From Hyphococcus aureus (GTDB lineage Bacteria; Pseudomonadota; Alphaproteobacteria; Caulobacterales; Parvularculaceae), in NCBI RefSeq assembly GCF_042643165.1, contig NZ_JBHRSH010000001.1, positions 1,302,001-1,366,000 of the forward strand: 64,000 nt of DNA, given 5' to 3'. The notes below the pieces were generated by a model that was not told where the DNA came from, ran no database searches, and saw nothing but the letters and a program-made list of their open reading frames with translations. Positions 26,342 through 35,616 of the stretch are shown piece by piece; position 1 is the first letter of the stretch; each line of letters begins with the position of its first letter. The translations under genes and the position numbers were made by a program.

Positions 26342-27367
26342 TTATTCGTCGGTTTTGAGCTCAATGCCGCCCTCGACGGGGGCTGGCTCGGCTGGCATGG
26401 AGGCGCTGGTGACCGGCGCGACTTCCATAAGCGCAACTGGAGATGTGTCCGCTTTTTCTTCGTCTTCCTTGGGCTCTTCCTGAAGCTGTGGCTTCGGCGA
26501 AGGAGCGACCGGCGACAGCGGCGCAGCGGGAACATCGTCGAAATTCGGGGTGTCCACATCGCCTGCGGCATATTGATCCCAATAGGCAGGCTGATTCATC
26601 AGTTGACGGTAAACATCGATATTGTTGTCGGCGACCAGCGGCGGAAGGTCCGAGCGCGCCAGGCGTTCGGCTTCGCGCATGTCGCCGGAAAGAGCGAGAA
26701 CGAGAGCAAGGTTCTGGCGAATGCGGGAATCGGCGCCTGCATTCGTGGCGGCCTGGCGCAGCGTCTGGCGCGCCTGGGAAAGATTGCCGTCAAGCGCGTA
26801 GGAAAGACCTTTATTGTTGAGCAGCATGACTTCGCCCGGAGCGACGCCAAGAGCACGGTCATATTTTGCGCGCGCTTCGTCATGTTCGCCGATCTGGTCG
26901 AGCGCGACGCCATAGGCGGAAAGCGCGCGCCAGTCAGCCGGGGCTTTCGCAACAGCCGTTTCAAGATAACGCACTGCTTCAAAGGCGCGACCGCTTTCGA
27001 CGAGAACCTTGCCATATTCAAGGTTGACGTCCGCATTGTCCAAATGCGTGGCGGCTGTTTTCTGCATCACGCCGACAGCTTCTTCATTGGAGCCGATCTT
27101 GCGCAAGGCGCGGGAAAAATTGACAGCCACGGCAGGATCGGACTGATCGGTGTTGTATCGTGTGCCCCAGAATGCGGCGGCGGCGATAGGGTCCATGCCT
27201 TCATCGCCTGATGATGACGAATAAACGCCGATCGCTTCGCGATAGTCGTTATTTCCGATTCCGGCGGACGCGGTTGTTTTCTGCACCGATGATGCACAGG
27301 CAGGCAGCATAATAGCTGCGCCAGCTACAATCGCGTATTTCGTTGCAAGCTTGGATGCGGTAAGCAT
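26342..27367 (-). CDS. TPR-repeat lipoprotein (TadD-like)
   Basis: 341 residues from ATG 27367 (GAGGCG upstream). Signal peptide with lipobox LPAC (Cys24). About four to five tetratricopeptide repeats follow (roughly 90-270), e.g. NVNLEYGKVLVESGRAFEAV-like and LLNNKGLSYALDGNLSQARQ. The C-terminal 80 residues are rich in Pro, Ala and Glu and disordered. TadD-type lipoproteins help assemble Flp/Tad pili, but no other tad genes are in this window, so a general scaffolding role is as likely. It is divergent from the aminopeptidase gene with a 129-base gap. Confidence 0.8.
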   Translation of the reverse strand: MLTASKLATKYAIVAGAAIMLPACASSVQKTTASAGIGNNDYREAIGVYSSSSGDEGMDPIAAAAFWGTRYNTDQSDPAVAVNFSRALRKIGSNEEAVGVMQKTAATHLDNADVNLEYGKVLVESGRAFEAVRYLETAVAKAPADWRALSAYGVALDQIGEHDEARAKYDRALGVAPGEVMLLNNKGLSYALDGNLSQARQTLRQAATNAGADSRIRQNLALVLALSGDMREAERLARSDLPPLVADNNIDVYRQLMNQPAYWDQYAAGDVDTPNFDDVPAAPLSPVAPSPKPQLQEEPKEDEEKADTSPVALMEVAPVTSASMPAEPAPVEGGIELKTDE

Positions 27368-27496
27368 GGGTTGCGCCTCGATGAATTCCATTGATGGATC
27401 AGGCGCATCGTGACCCAAGGAATTCAATAAAGGCTTAACCGTATGCTTAATGTGCAACCTAATGCGGTTCTGACTTGGTAAGTTAACGGAATATTT

Positions 27497-28864
27497 ATGG
27501 CCCCTCATCTGTTAAGCGACTATGAACGCGCCGCGGCGAATGCAGCGACGAAAATCTATATGGTGCGCGATGGCGGCCTCAATGAAAGTGACGCGCCGCA
27601 AGGCTTGAAACAGCTTGCGCAGATAAACGGCTTTAACGGGGAAACCGGCGGGGTTTTCAGTGACGGCGAGGCGGCGCTGCTTGGGCTGGGCGATGGAAGC
27701 GATCCATTGATCGCGGCGGCTGCTGCGGAAAAGCTGCCGGAGGGCGATTATGTTTTCGCTGATAGCCTGGAAAAAGATGCGGCTGACCTGGCTGTGCTGG
27801 GCTGGCTTCTCGGCGGGTATCGCTTCGATCGCTACAAGCAGCAAAAGCCTGCGCTTGCGCGGTTGGTGGCGCCGGAGAATGCGGACGCCGCCGCCCTGAG
27901 ACGTGCGGCTGCGTCGGTTTTTCTGGTCCGCGATCTCGTTAACACGCCCGCGGGCGATATGGGCCCGGCGGCGCTTGAACAGGCGGCCCGCAATCTTGCT
28001 TCGGAAATGGGCGCCCAGGTCGAGACAATTGTCGGCGAGGACCTTCTTGGCCAGAATTTCCCCATGATCCATGCGGTCGGGCGGGCGGCGAAGGGATCGC
28101 CAAGGCTCATTGATATGCGCTGGGGCGATGAAAATGCGCCGAAACTCACCCTTGTCGGTAAGGGCGTCACTTTCGATTCGGGCGGGCTCAATATCAAAGG
28201 CGCTGCAGGCATGGCGCTCATGAAAAAAGATATGGGCGGCAGCGCTCACTGTCTCGGTCTTGCCCGTATGATTATGGAGGCGGGGCTGAAGGTGCGCCTG
28301 CGGGTGCTGATTCCCGCTGTAGAAAACGCCATTTCAGGCGACGCCTTTCGGCCGGGGGATATTCTCAAAAGCCGCAAAGGGCTGACGGTCGAGATCGGCA
28401 ATACCGACGCTGAAGGCCGGCTCGTTATCGCTGACGCCCTTACCTATGGCGGCGAGGAAGCCCCGGATCTAATGATTTCGCTGGCGACCCTCACCGGGGC
28501 GGCTCGCGTGGCGCTCGGCCCTGACCTTGCGCCCTATTATTGTGACGACGCCGATCTTTGCGGCGCGCTTGAACGGTCGGCGGTGAAAACCTTTGATCCT
28601 GTCTGGCGGATGCCGCTCTGGCGGGGCTATGAATCCATGCTGTCCTCCCAGATCGCCGATGTGAACCACATTACCGGCGGCAACTTCGCAGGTTCGGTCA
28701 CGGCGGCCCTCTTCCTCAAGAAATTTGCTGGCGAAGCCGCGCATTGGATGCATTTCGACCTCTATGCCTGGCGGCCCAAAGCTGCGCCCGGCCGTCCTTC
28801 CGGCGGCGAAGCCCAGGCGATTCGCGCCCTCTTCGATGTTTTCTCGGACCGTTATCGCCCGTAA
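27497..28864 (+). CDS. Leucyl aminopeptidase family protein (M17)
   Basis: 455 residues. The C-terminal two thirds carry all M17 elements: LVGKGVTFDSGGLNIK, MKKDMGGSAHCLGLA, the signature NTDAEGRLVIADAL with metal-binding Asp and Glu, and SLATLTGAARVALG. It is a two-metal cytosolic exopeptidase that removes N-terminal residues from peptides. The N-terminal domain is shorter and divergent compared with PepA, as in many alphaproteobacterial second copies. Start ATG 27497. The MarR-like gene follows by 77 bases. Confidence 0.95.
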   Translation: MAPHLLSDYERAAANAATKIYMVRDGGLNESDAPQGLKQLAQINGFNGETGGVFSDGEAALLGLGDGSDPLIAAAAAEKLPEGDYVFADSLEKDAADLAVLGWLLGGYRFDRYKQQKPALARLVAPENADAAALRRAAASVFLVRDLVNTPAGDMGPAALEQAARNLASEMGAQVETIVGEDLLGQNFPMIHAVGRAAKGSPRLIDMRWGDENAPKLTLVGKGVTFDSGGLNIKGAAGMALMKKDMGGSAHCLGLARMIMEAGLKVRLRVLIPAVENAISGDAFRPGDILKSRKGLTVEIGNTDAEGRLVIADALTYGGEEAPDLMISLATLTGAARVALGPDLAPYYCDDADLCGALERSAVKTFDPVWRMPLWRGYESMLSSQIADVNHITGGNFAGSVTAALFLKKFAGEAAHWMHFDLYAWRPKAAPGRPSGGEAQAIRALFDVFSDRYRP

Positions 28865-28941
28865 TTCGGCCTTGCCCTTTGCGTGCGAACGGTTGCAAGC
28901 ATAGGGCTTCTTTTTGAACGGATAGGGCGACAGGCCGGACG

Positions 28942-29295
28942 ATGGCGTCGACGGATAATCTCACAAGCTGGCGGGAAGTCATGTGCGACGCTGTGCGCGC
29001 GGACGGGCCAGACCTTTCCATGCGTCAGTGGTCGATCCTCCTGACCGTCTATCTGCGCCCGGGCCCGCATACGGTGCGCGCGCTCGCGCGCGATTTGAAC
29101 GTGCCGAAGCCGGCGATCTCACGGGCGCTTGATGCGCTCTCGATCCTTGGTTTCGTGAAACGTGTGCGCGACGCCAATGACAAGCGTATCGTCATTGTCC
29201 AGAAGACGGCTGAAGGCGCTATCTATCTCGACAATTTCTCCCGCCTTGTGGAAACCCACAATGAAGACGCGCCGCTCGGCGCCATGTATGGCTGA
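28942..29295 (+). CDS. MarR-type winged-helix regulator
   Basis: A compact 117-residue protein that is nearly all winged helix-turn-helix: MRQWSILLTVYLRPGPHTVRALARDLNVPKPAISRALDALSILGFVKRVRDANDKR, where PKPAISRALDAL is the recognition helix and DANDKR the wing. The flanking dimerisation helices are shorter than in typical MarR proteins (about 140 residues). Targets are unknown; placed after the aminopeptidase gene on the same strand, and convergent with the DUF2125 gene four bases downstream. Confidence 0.85.
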   Translation: MASTDNLTSWREVMCDAVRADGPDLSMRQWSILLTVYLRPGPHTVRALARDLNVPKPAISRALDALSILGFVKRVRDANDKRIVIVQKTAEGAIYLDNFSRLVETHNEDAPLGAMYG

Positions 29296-29298
29296 CGC

Positions 29299-30282
29299 TT
29301 AATCTGTGGACGGAAGATCGGCGATTTTGGCGCCGGCGATATGCGCCGCGCCTTCCTTCAGTTCAATCGGCGCCGTCAGTGTTCCGCCTGCTGCGATGGC
29401 AGCGAGGGTGAGCGTCGCCGCCGCTTTTTCCGCCTCTTCCGTGTTAAGGGCGCCAGCCTTGGCGAGAAGCTGGATAAATGGCGCGGGCGCAATGATTTCG
29501 GTCTTTAATGCGCCCTCTGGAGAGCCGTCAGCGTCGAGTTTCAACGTTCCCGTCGCGGCGAAGCGGCCTTCTTCGAGCTGCGCGAAAAGCCCGCCAATAT
29601 GAAGCGCCCCGCCGGCCCGGCGCCAGGCGTCCGCATCGCTTATGGCGTAGCTCTCGCTTGCAGACAGGCTTGTCTGGAGCTTGTCGAGATTGATCTCGGT
29701 TCCGTTTGCATTGGTCCGAGCGTTAACAGCCATCAGGTTTATTGTGAGAACAGTCAGATCCGCTTCATCGGGCGCGAGATCCATGACCAGCTCGCCGATT
29801 GACGCTTCCGCGCCGTCTTGGTCTCGCGCCGCCGTTGCGCCGCCAATGCTCACCGCAGCCACCCAGTCGCGTTTTTTGTCATTGGCGACAGAGACGCGAA
29901 AATCCTCCGCAATGATGCGCCAGTCGCCATAATTTTTGAGTGACAGAGCCTGTTCGCTGCGCGTTGAGAAAATCAGTCGGTTGAGATCGTAAGGCAAGGC
30001 ATCGATGGTCAGACGCTGTGTGCGCCAATCCCAAACGCGCGGCGCAGCGATATGTGGTTCTTCAATATGAAGGCGCAGGAAAAAGGGGAATCCATCCGCT
30101 CTCAGCGCGCCATGCGAAACCTCGAGACCCCTAGCGCGCTGATCGTCGACCCATAAGGTGACGGCCTTTTCCATTTCGCCTGCGCCGTAACGCCAGAGCA
30201 TGAAATAAGCGACGAAGATGACCGCAGCGATTCCCCAGGGAATATAAAGCCAGCGTTGATGTGTCGATTTTCCGTCAGCCAT
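29299..30282 (-). CDS. DUF2125 family membrane-anchored protein
   Basis: 327 residues from ATG 30282. One N-terminal membrane segment (about 12-30, WLYIPWGIAAVIFVAYFML) followed by a long periplasmic beta-rich part, with DGFPFFLRLHIEEPHIAAP as a family-like stretch. DUF2125 proteins are alphaproteobacterial and uncharacterised. The start overlaps the end of the acyltransferase gene by eight bases, so it is the last gene of the ftsE-ftsX-ydcF-plsC run and probably has an envelope role. Confidence 0.82.
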   Translation of the reverse strand: MADGKSTHQRWLYIPWGIAAVIFVAYFMLWRYGAGEMEKAVTLWVDDQRARGLEVSHGALRADGFPFFLRLHIEEPHIAAPRVWDWRTQRLTIDALPYDLNRLIFSTRSEQALSLKNYGDWRIIAEDFRVSVANDKKRDWVAAVSIGGATAARDQDGAEASIGELVMDLAPDEADLTVLTINLMAVNARTNANGTEINLDKLQTSLSASESYAISDADAWRRAGGALHIGGLFAQLEEGRFAATGTLKLDADGSPEGALKTEIIAPAPFIQLLAKAGALNTEEAEKAAATLTLAAIAAGGTLTAPIELKEGAAHIAGAKIADLPSTD

Positions 30283-31003
30283 CGGTCGGGATCTCCGCAG
30301 GGATGAGATCAGGTCGTCCGCCTTCAAGGCGGGCGGCAAGAACGCGCAGGAATTCTCTGCGGTCCAGCCCGGCGGGAATCGCCGGCAGGATGCGCATTGT
30401 GATGGCGCCCGGAATTTTTTCGCCGCCCGGATGGCGCCAGAAGCGCCCGCTATCATGGGCGACCGGCGTGCAAGGGGTTTCCATCGCGGTGTAAATCCCG
30501 GCCACACCGGGCTGAAGCGCCCTGGTTTCACCGGGCAGCGTGCGCGTGCCTTCGGGGAAGATGATGACTTGCTCGCCGGCCTCCGCCCGGGCTTTGACGG
30601 CGCGGGTCATAGCGCGAAGGGCTTTTGCGCCGCCCTTCCGGTCCACCGCAATGTTGCCGGCGCGCGAAGCCCACCAACCGTAAATCGGAATGGCTTTGAG
30701 CTCCTTTTTGAAAATCATCACCGGCTTTCGTGCAAGGGCGTAAAGCGCAATGGTCTCCCACATGGATTGATGATTGGCGGCGATGAGCGCGCCGCCTTGC
30801 GGCATGTTTTCGGCGCCCTCAACATTATAGGAAACGCCAGCGATCTGATGCAGCCCGAAAAGGGCGAGACGCGCCCATAGTTTTACGGTCGCCCGGGTTG
30901 CATCGCGCCCGAACATCATCACCGGCATGCAGACGACGCCCATCACGACGACAGTAACGACGAGATAGATCGAAAAGGCCGCTGAGCGGATGCGCCTTGC
31001 CAT
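30275..31003 (-). CDS. 1-acyl-sn-glycerol-3-phosphate acyltransferase (PlsC type)
   Basis: 242 residues, membrane-associated. PlsC-family enzymes transfer an acyl chain to lysophosphatidic acid in phospholipid synthesis. The motif I NHQSMWE gives His78 and Glu83, an HX4E form of the usual HX4D found in this lineage; motif III is VIIFPEGTR. An N-terminal membrane helix (about 11-30) is clear. It lies four bases after ydcF and overlaps the DUF2125 gene. It may be a paralogue rather than the essential PlsC. Confidence 0.9.
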   Translation of the reverse strand: MARRIRSAAFSIYLVVTVVVMGVVCMPVMMFGRDATRATVKLWARLALFGLHQIAGVSYNVEGAENMPQGGALIAANHQSMWETIALYALARKPVMIFKKELKAIPIYGWWASRAGNIAVDRKGGAKALRAMTRAVKARAEAGEQVIIFPEGTRTLPGETRALQPGVAGIYTAMETPCTPVAHDSGRFWRHPGGEKIPGAITMRILPAIPAGLDRREFLRVLAARLEGGRPDLIPAEIPTDG

Positions 31004-31007
31004 GCGG

Positions 31008-31592
31008 TTAGCGGTTGCCGACAGGGATCAACGCTTTCACACGCGCGAGAAGGAACTTTGTATATTCGCCCGCAAGTTTAAGAACCGCCTGAGACGATGC
31101 GGGACGGCCTTGATCGTCGAGATAGCCGGAGGCGACAGCGAAAGGAATAATCGTAGCGTCCGGCATACGCGCGCGCGTCACCGTAAGGGCGCGAGGCATG
31201 TGATAATCGGACGTCACCAGAATGATGTTGCTGTATTGATGCGACGCGGCCCAGGCGCTTAGTTCACCCGCATTCCCCTCGGTGCTGAGCGCATCGCGGC
31301 CGAGATCGACGCAGCAGTCAAATTGTTCTTTAGGCCCGACCCAGAATTCCGAAAGTCGCGCCGCTGAAGTGTCTGGGTGGACGCCGGAGATTAAAAGTCG
31401 TTCGCCGGCGCCGTCAGCGAAAATCGCCATGGCGGAGGAAATACGGGCGCCGCCGCCGCCCGTATAAACGGCGACACCTTCCACGGGGCTGGCCGCCGTG
31501 GCGCCGGGTTGGGGCAGGGCCGCGATGAAAAGGGCGAGCCCGCCCGCCCAAAGCAGCGCCAATCCGGTCAAAAAAGCAATCAGCCGTCTCAC
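31008..31592 (-). CDS. YdcF/DUF218 family protein
   Basis: 194 residues if GTG 31592 is used, which has GGAAGAAG upstream; a GTG at 31679 would add 29 residues of unlikely composition. One N-terminal membrane helix (LIAFLTGLALLWAGGLALFIAAL), then a DUF218 domain with the strand GVAVYTGGGGARISSAMAIF, LLISGVHP, and ILVTSDYHMPRAL. Members (SanA, YdcF, ElyC) influence envelope and peptidoglycan integrity; the biochemical reaction is not settled. It sits between ftsX and the acyltransferase, in an envelope-related run. Confidence 0.82.
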   Translation of the reverse strand: MRRLIAFLTGLALLWAGGLALFIAALPQPGATAASPVEGVAVYTGGGGARISSAMAIFADGAGERLLISGVHPDTSAARLSEFWVGPKEQFDCCVDLGRDALSTEGNAGELSAWAASHQYSNIILVTSDYHMPRALTVTRARMPDATIIPFAVASGYLDDQGRPASSQAVLKLAGEYTKFLLARVKALIPVGNR

Positions 31593-31682
31593 GCGAATCT
31601 TCTTCCACCTGCACCGCCCGAATGCCAGTTTAGCCGAAGGCGCGGCGGCGTGCCAGCGCCCCACCGTCGCGCCTGCCACAGT

Positions 31683-32636
31683 TTAATATTGCTGACTTAG
31701 AGTTTTTAATACTGTCAGGCGCGCTGTCACCGCCGTCACGAGGCAGGTGGCCACTGGCGCCGCCGCAAGCCAGAGGATCATCCAGCCGCCGAGCCGGAGC
31801 GAGGGCAGGAAATTGTCCGCCGCGCCGCCAGCGCGCATCGCGACGCCGGCCACAACCAGCGCGGTCAGCGCGGCGAAAAGACCAAGAAGCGCGCCGCGAA
31901 GACCGAGAATGAAAAATCGTCGCTGCACCTCTGCGGCGATGAAGCCGTCTGTCGCGCCGACCAGATGCAGCACCGAGACGATCTCATGGTTGGCGGCAAG
32001 ACCGGCTCGCGCCGCGAAAATCGATATGGCGCAGGCTGCGCCCATTACCAGCAGGAAAACCCCAAAGGCCATGGCTTGCCCTGAGCGCGCTGCGCCGGAC
32101 AGACGGTCATGCCAGCGCGCATGATCGTCAAGGCTTGCCGTCGGCGCCGCTGCGGCGATGCGATTGCGCAACAGGTCCAGATTGTCACGCAAAGACGGCG
32201 CGGCCTTCACTTCAATGATCGCCGGAATGTTGAGGAAAGACTGCGCATTGCCGTCGCCCAGCCACGGCTCCAGAAGCTCCGCCGTTTCTTCGCGGCTTTT
32301 TTCGGTCGCTTCGAGTACGCCTTCGGTGTCGCGCAGGACACGCAGCACCGCCTCAACGCTGCCCTCTATCTCTTGGGCGCTGGCGCCTTTGACCTGTACG
32401 GTGATTTCCGACCGCAGGGCGGAGGTCCATTCGCTGGCGGCGCGATTGACCATCAAAAGCGACGCCATCGCCAACACCGCGAGAAAGGACATGACCGCGA
32501 TCACGGCGGTCAGGGGCGCGCCGGCGGCCCCCGCTTCGGGCAGCAGCGGCGCAGTCTGACGGCTAAACATCCTGCGCCGCGGAGCTTTTAGGGCAGCCGT
32601 TTCCTCTTTGGTGTCGCGCTCATCCGTCTGCGTCAT
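31683..32636 (-). CDS. ftsX: Cell division protein FtsX
   Basis: 317 residues. Four membrane segments: one after an N-terminal charged tail (about 45-67) and three in the C-terminal half around 195-215, 240-270 and 285-310, with a periplasmic domain between. EIVSVLHLVGATDGFIAAEVQRRFFILGLRGALLG is the FtsX cytoplasmic-loop motif. With FtsE it couples ATP use to activation of division peptidoglycan hydrolases. The ATG follows the ftsE stop by one base. Start ATG 32636. Confidence 0.93.
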   Translation of the reverse strand: MTQTDERDTKEETAALKAPRRRMFSRQTAPLLPEAGAAGAPLTAVIAVMSFLAVLAMASLLMVNRAASEWTSALRSEITVQVKGASAQEIEGSVEAVLRVLRDTEGVLEATEKSREETAELLEPWLGDGNAQSFLNIPAIIEVKAAPSLRDNLDLLRNRIAAAAPTASLDDHARWHDRLSGAARSGQAMAFGVFLLVMGAACAISIFAARAGLAANHEIVSVLHLVGATDGFIAAEVQRRFFILGLRGALLGLFAALTALVVAGVAMRAGGAADNFLPSLRLGGWMILWLAAAPVATCLVTAVTARLTVLKTLSQQY

Positions 32637-32637
32637 A

Positions 32638-33333
32638 TTACGCCGCGCCTCCTGCGCCAGCGCTACGGGTCACCCGGCCTTCACCAATTCTTAACACCGG
32701 TTTACCGATGGATTGCACGAGATGCAGGTCATGGGTTGCGACAATCACCGCAGCCCCGAGTTTGTTAAGTTCAACGAACAATTTCATAATGCGCTCGCCC
32801 ATGGCCGGGTCGACATTGCCCGTCGGCTCGTCAGCGAGAATGAGATCAGGCTTGGAAACAAGCGCTCGGGCGAGCGCCACGCGCTGCTTTTCACCGCCGG
32901 AAAGCGTCGGCGGTTTGGCGTCCATGCGATCCCCCAAACCAACCCAATTTAAGAGTTCGCTTACGTCTTCCCGGTATTGGTTTTGGTTAACGCCTGCGAC
33001 TTTCATGGGCAGCGCCACATTTTCATAGGCCGTGAGATGATCGAGGAGACGGAATTCCTGGAAGACGACGCCGATACGCCGGCGCAGCGCAGGCAACGCC
33101 TCGCGCGGGGCCTCGGTTGCGTTCTCTCCGAACAGGAAAAACCGGCCGCGCGTTGGTCTGTGGGCGAGATAGATCATTTTCAGAAGCGACGTCTTGCCGG
33201 CGCCCGACGGCCCTGTGAGAAAACGGAACTCGCCTTCGCGCAAGGTCATGGTGACGTCGCTCAGGGTTTCCGGCGCGTCCTCATAGGCGAGGCCCATTTC
33301 TTCAAACCTGACGATTTCCTTGCCGGCGTCCAT
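32638..33333 (-). CDS. ftsE: Cell division ATP-binding protein FtsE
   Basis: 231 residues from ATG 33333. An ABC ATPase with Walker A GPSGAGKTSLL, Q-loop VVFQEFRLLDHLTAYENV, signature LSGGEKQRVALARAL, Walker B LILADEPTGNVD and the H-loop ATHDLHL. The wording of the Q-loop region is FtsE-specific. It is the partner of FtsX at the divisome. A longer frame (to 33393) exists but begins with a composition unlike FtsE. The gene diverges from the DUF3426 gene, with 80 bases between starts. Confidence 0.95.
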   Translation of the reverse strand: MDAGKEIVRFEEMGLAYEDAPETLSDVTMTLREGEFRFLTGPSGAGKTSLLKMIYLAHRPTRGRFFLFGENATEAPREALPALRRRIGVVFQEFRLLDHLTAYENVALPMKVAGVNQNQYREDVSELLNWVGLGDRMDAKPPTLSGGEKQRVALARALVSKPDLILADEPTGNVDPAMGERIMKLFVELNKLGAAVIVATHDLHLVQSIGKPVLRIGEGRVTRSAGAGGAA

Positions 33334-33413
33334 GGCGATCCTGTTGCAGCGGTCGGGGGCGCGCCTTTCAGCGCGCCTGCTCACGGCGAACACATAAACG
33401 ATTCTGGTCTCAC

Positions 33414-34868
33414 ATGATAATCACCTGTCCTGAATGCACCACTCGATATGATGTGGATGATGAGCGGTTTTCCCCAAATGGCCGCTCTGTGCGCTGTTCG
33501 TCCTGCGGCGAAAGCTGGTTTGTGCCGGCGCCGGAGCTGCTCGACATGGAGCCGCTGGACAAGCCCGTCGCGAAGAAAGCGGCCAAGCGCGCTGCTGACC
33601 AGGATGACGATGATAAGGACATCGAGGACGAGAAAGCCTCAGCCCGCGCCAAACGGCGCGTGGAGGCGGCTGAAGATGACCAAGAAGACGGGGATGAAGA
33701 CGAGGATAGCCGCGCCGCGCGTCCCCGCATGAAAGTCGGCATCGCAGATGACGAGCCGGAAGAAGACGACGATCGCACAAGCGCCAAGCGCGCCAAGACC
33801 ATCAAATCGGCAAAGCGTGACTGGCGCGAGGAAGAGGAGGAACGCGAAACAAAATCCGCCTCCAAGCGCAGCCGTAGCGCCCGCCGCCTCGCAGAGGAAG
33901 ACGAGGATGACGACGATGATTCGCTTTTCACCTCGCCGGCGTCTCGTAAGGGCCGCGATCAGGAGGATGATGATGACGCGCCAGCCGGCAAAGGTTGGCG
34001 CAAGGGCCGTCAGTTCATCGTCGAGGAAGATGAGGAAGACGACCGTCGTCCGTTATTTTCTCGCAAACGCAAGGAAAAACCCGAAGAGCGCGAATCTCTG
34101 CGTTTTGCCGATGACGATGCGGAAGAAGACGAACAGGATCAGTATAACGCGGCTTATGTCGTCGACGCGGACTGGGAAGACGTGGATGAAGATGGCGGCG
34201 AACGCACGCGTGGGTTCGGACGAAAGATTCGCGCGGAACGGCGCCGGGCGACTGCACTGGCGCGGATGGAGGATGTGCGTCCGCTCAATCCTGAAGATCT
34301 CGATGAAGAATTTTTTGCAGCTCTGCGCGTAACGCCGCGTGAACTTGAGCGCGCTATTCGCAAGGCGCGCCGCCGCGCAGAATCGCGTGAGAAAAACCGC
34401 CTCACGCCGTTGCGCGTTGTCGGTTGGACGGCGTGGCTCGGTGTGGTTGCGGCGGTAGTTTATGGCGTTCTGGTCTATCGTGACGAGATCGTCAAAGTGG
34501 CGCCGAAAACGGCTGACGCCTATGCCGTGATTGGTATTGAAGCGAACCCCTATGGTCTCGCCATTGAAAATGTCCGCCACCGTCTCGCCATGTCCACCAA
34601 CGGACCCACCATCGAGATTACCGGCAATCTGCGCAATGAATCGGACGGGCTGGTGGCGGCGCCGCTGCTCCAGGCCGAGGCATTGGGATCGCGCGGAGAA
34701 TTGCTGGCGCGCTGGACATTCTCGGCTAATCAGAGCGACGTGGCGGAAGGCGAAATGGTTGATTTCATCACCCGTGCGCCGGCGCCTGAAGGGGTCGCAG
34801 AAGTGGCGCTTTCCTTCGCGCCGGAAAAGAGCGTTCTTGAATCGCTGATTCCCGGCAAAGGCGAATAA
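33414..34868 (+). CDS. Zinc-ribbon DUF3426 family membrane protein with long charged linker
   Basis: 484 residues. The N-terminus is an MJ0042-type zinc ribbon with Cys5, Cys8, Cys28 and Cys31. Residues ~50-280 are an extraordinarily Asp/Glu/Lys/Arg-rich low-complexity stretch, then one membrane helix (RVVGWTAWLGVVAAVVYGVLVY, about 340-360) and a C-terminal DUF3426 beta domain with ITGNLRNESDG. The middle portion is usually far shorter in this family. Role unknown; position opposite ftsE is conserved in alphaproteobacteria as far as I recall. Confidence 0.85.
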   Translation: MIITCPECTTRYDVDDERFSPNGRSVRCSSCGESWFVPAPELLDMEPLDKPVAKKAAKRAADQDDDDKDIEDEKASARAKRRVEAAEDDQEDGDEDEDSRAARPRMKVGIADDEPEEDDDRTSAKRAKTIKSAKRDWREEEEERETKSASKRSRSARRLAEEDEDDDDDSLFTSPASRKGRDQEDDDDAPAGKGWRKGRQFIVEEDEEDDRRPLFSRKRKEKPEERESLRFADDDAEEDEQDQYNAAYVVDADWEDVDEDGGERTRGFGRKIRAERRRATALARMEDVRPLNPEDLDEEFFAALRVTPRELERAIRKARRRAESREKNRLTPLRVVGWTAWLGVVAAVVYGVLVYRDEIVKVAPKTADAYAVIGIEANPYGLAIENVRHRLAMSTNGPTIEITGNLRNESDGLVAAPLLQAEALGSRGELLARWTFSANQSDVAEGEMVDFITRAPAPEGVAEVALSFAPEKSVLESLIPGKGE

Positions 34869-34980
34869 CCGCCGCTTTCAAGGCATAATACAGCAGCTAT
34901 TCAGTAGATCGGCGTCTGGCGTGGCGGCCGAAATGATTCTATGAGCCTCCCAACGGTGAAGACGGCGGGATGGACTGACA

Positions 34981-35496
34981 ATGCGCACGCTTTTTACGGA
35001 AGATGAAATCGCCCAGCGGATCGATGCGATGGCGGCGGAAATGGCGCGCGACCTTCCGAAGGACTTCCTTCTCGCGCCGGTTCTGACCGGCGCTTTCATC
35101 TTTGCGGCGGATCTCTTGCGCGCGCTGTACCGACACGGCGCCGATCCGCATGTGGATTTTGTGCAGCTGTCCTCTTATGGCGGGGCACGCGCATCGTCAG
35201 GCGTTGTCACCCTGCTCAAGGATTTCTCGGTTGATATCAAAGGCCGGACTGTGTTGCTCGTCGATGACGTCCTTGACACCGGGCGTTCGCTGCATTTCGG
35301 CAAAGGCATGATTGAGGATCGCGGCGCCAAAGACGTGAAGCTTTGTGTCTTTGTGAAGAAACTCACCGGCCACGCCGAGGACCTTAAATGCGACTATATC
35401 GGGTTTGAGGCGCAGGCGGATGATTTCCTCGTCGGCTACGGCATGGATGACGATGGCCGCAAACGCGGGCTGCCGCTCCTCGGGTCCGCCAATTAG
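34981..35496 (+). CDS. hpt: Hypoxanthine phosphoribosyltransferase
   Basis: 171 residues. Purine salvage: transfers the phosphoribosyl group from PRPP to hypoxanthine or guanine. The PRPP loop VLLVDDVLDTGRS is complete, with the upstream VLTGAFIFAADL and the dimer loop LSSYGGARASSG typical of the family. Cytosolic. Start ATG 34981. Adjacent genes give no clear operon. Confidence 0.93.
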   Translation: MRTLFTEDEIAQRIDAMAAEMARDLPKDFLLAPVLTGAFIFAADLLRALYRHGADPHVDFVQLSSYGGARASSGVVTLLKDFSVDIKGRTVLLVDDVLDTGRSLHFGKGMIEDRGAKDVKLCVFVKKLTGHAEDLKCDYIGFEAQADDFLVGYGMDDDGRKRGLPLLGSAN

Positions 35497-35616
35497 GCGA
35501 ATTTATTGCGTTGCGGCGTCACTGCCTTCTTTCTCTTCGGAACCTATCACGGTCGCGTGTGTTTCAACAGAACACATGAACGCCGATCGACCGGAATCGG
35601 CGAAGGAGAGAAAACA

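Noticed and set aside
27430..27460. TTAA...TTAA pair between the TPR lipoprotein and aminopeptidase genes
   Set aside because: Spacing is eight, not the seven bases of the CtrA consensus.
32688..32702. CtrA-like TTAA-N7-TTAC near the end of ftsE
   Set aside because: Imperfect match inside a coding region, not near a gene start.
33410..33931. Serine-rich minus-strand frame opposite the DUF3426 linker
   Set aside because: The serine run is the complement of GA-rich Asp/Glu codons of the real gene.
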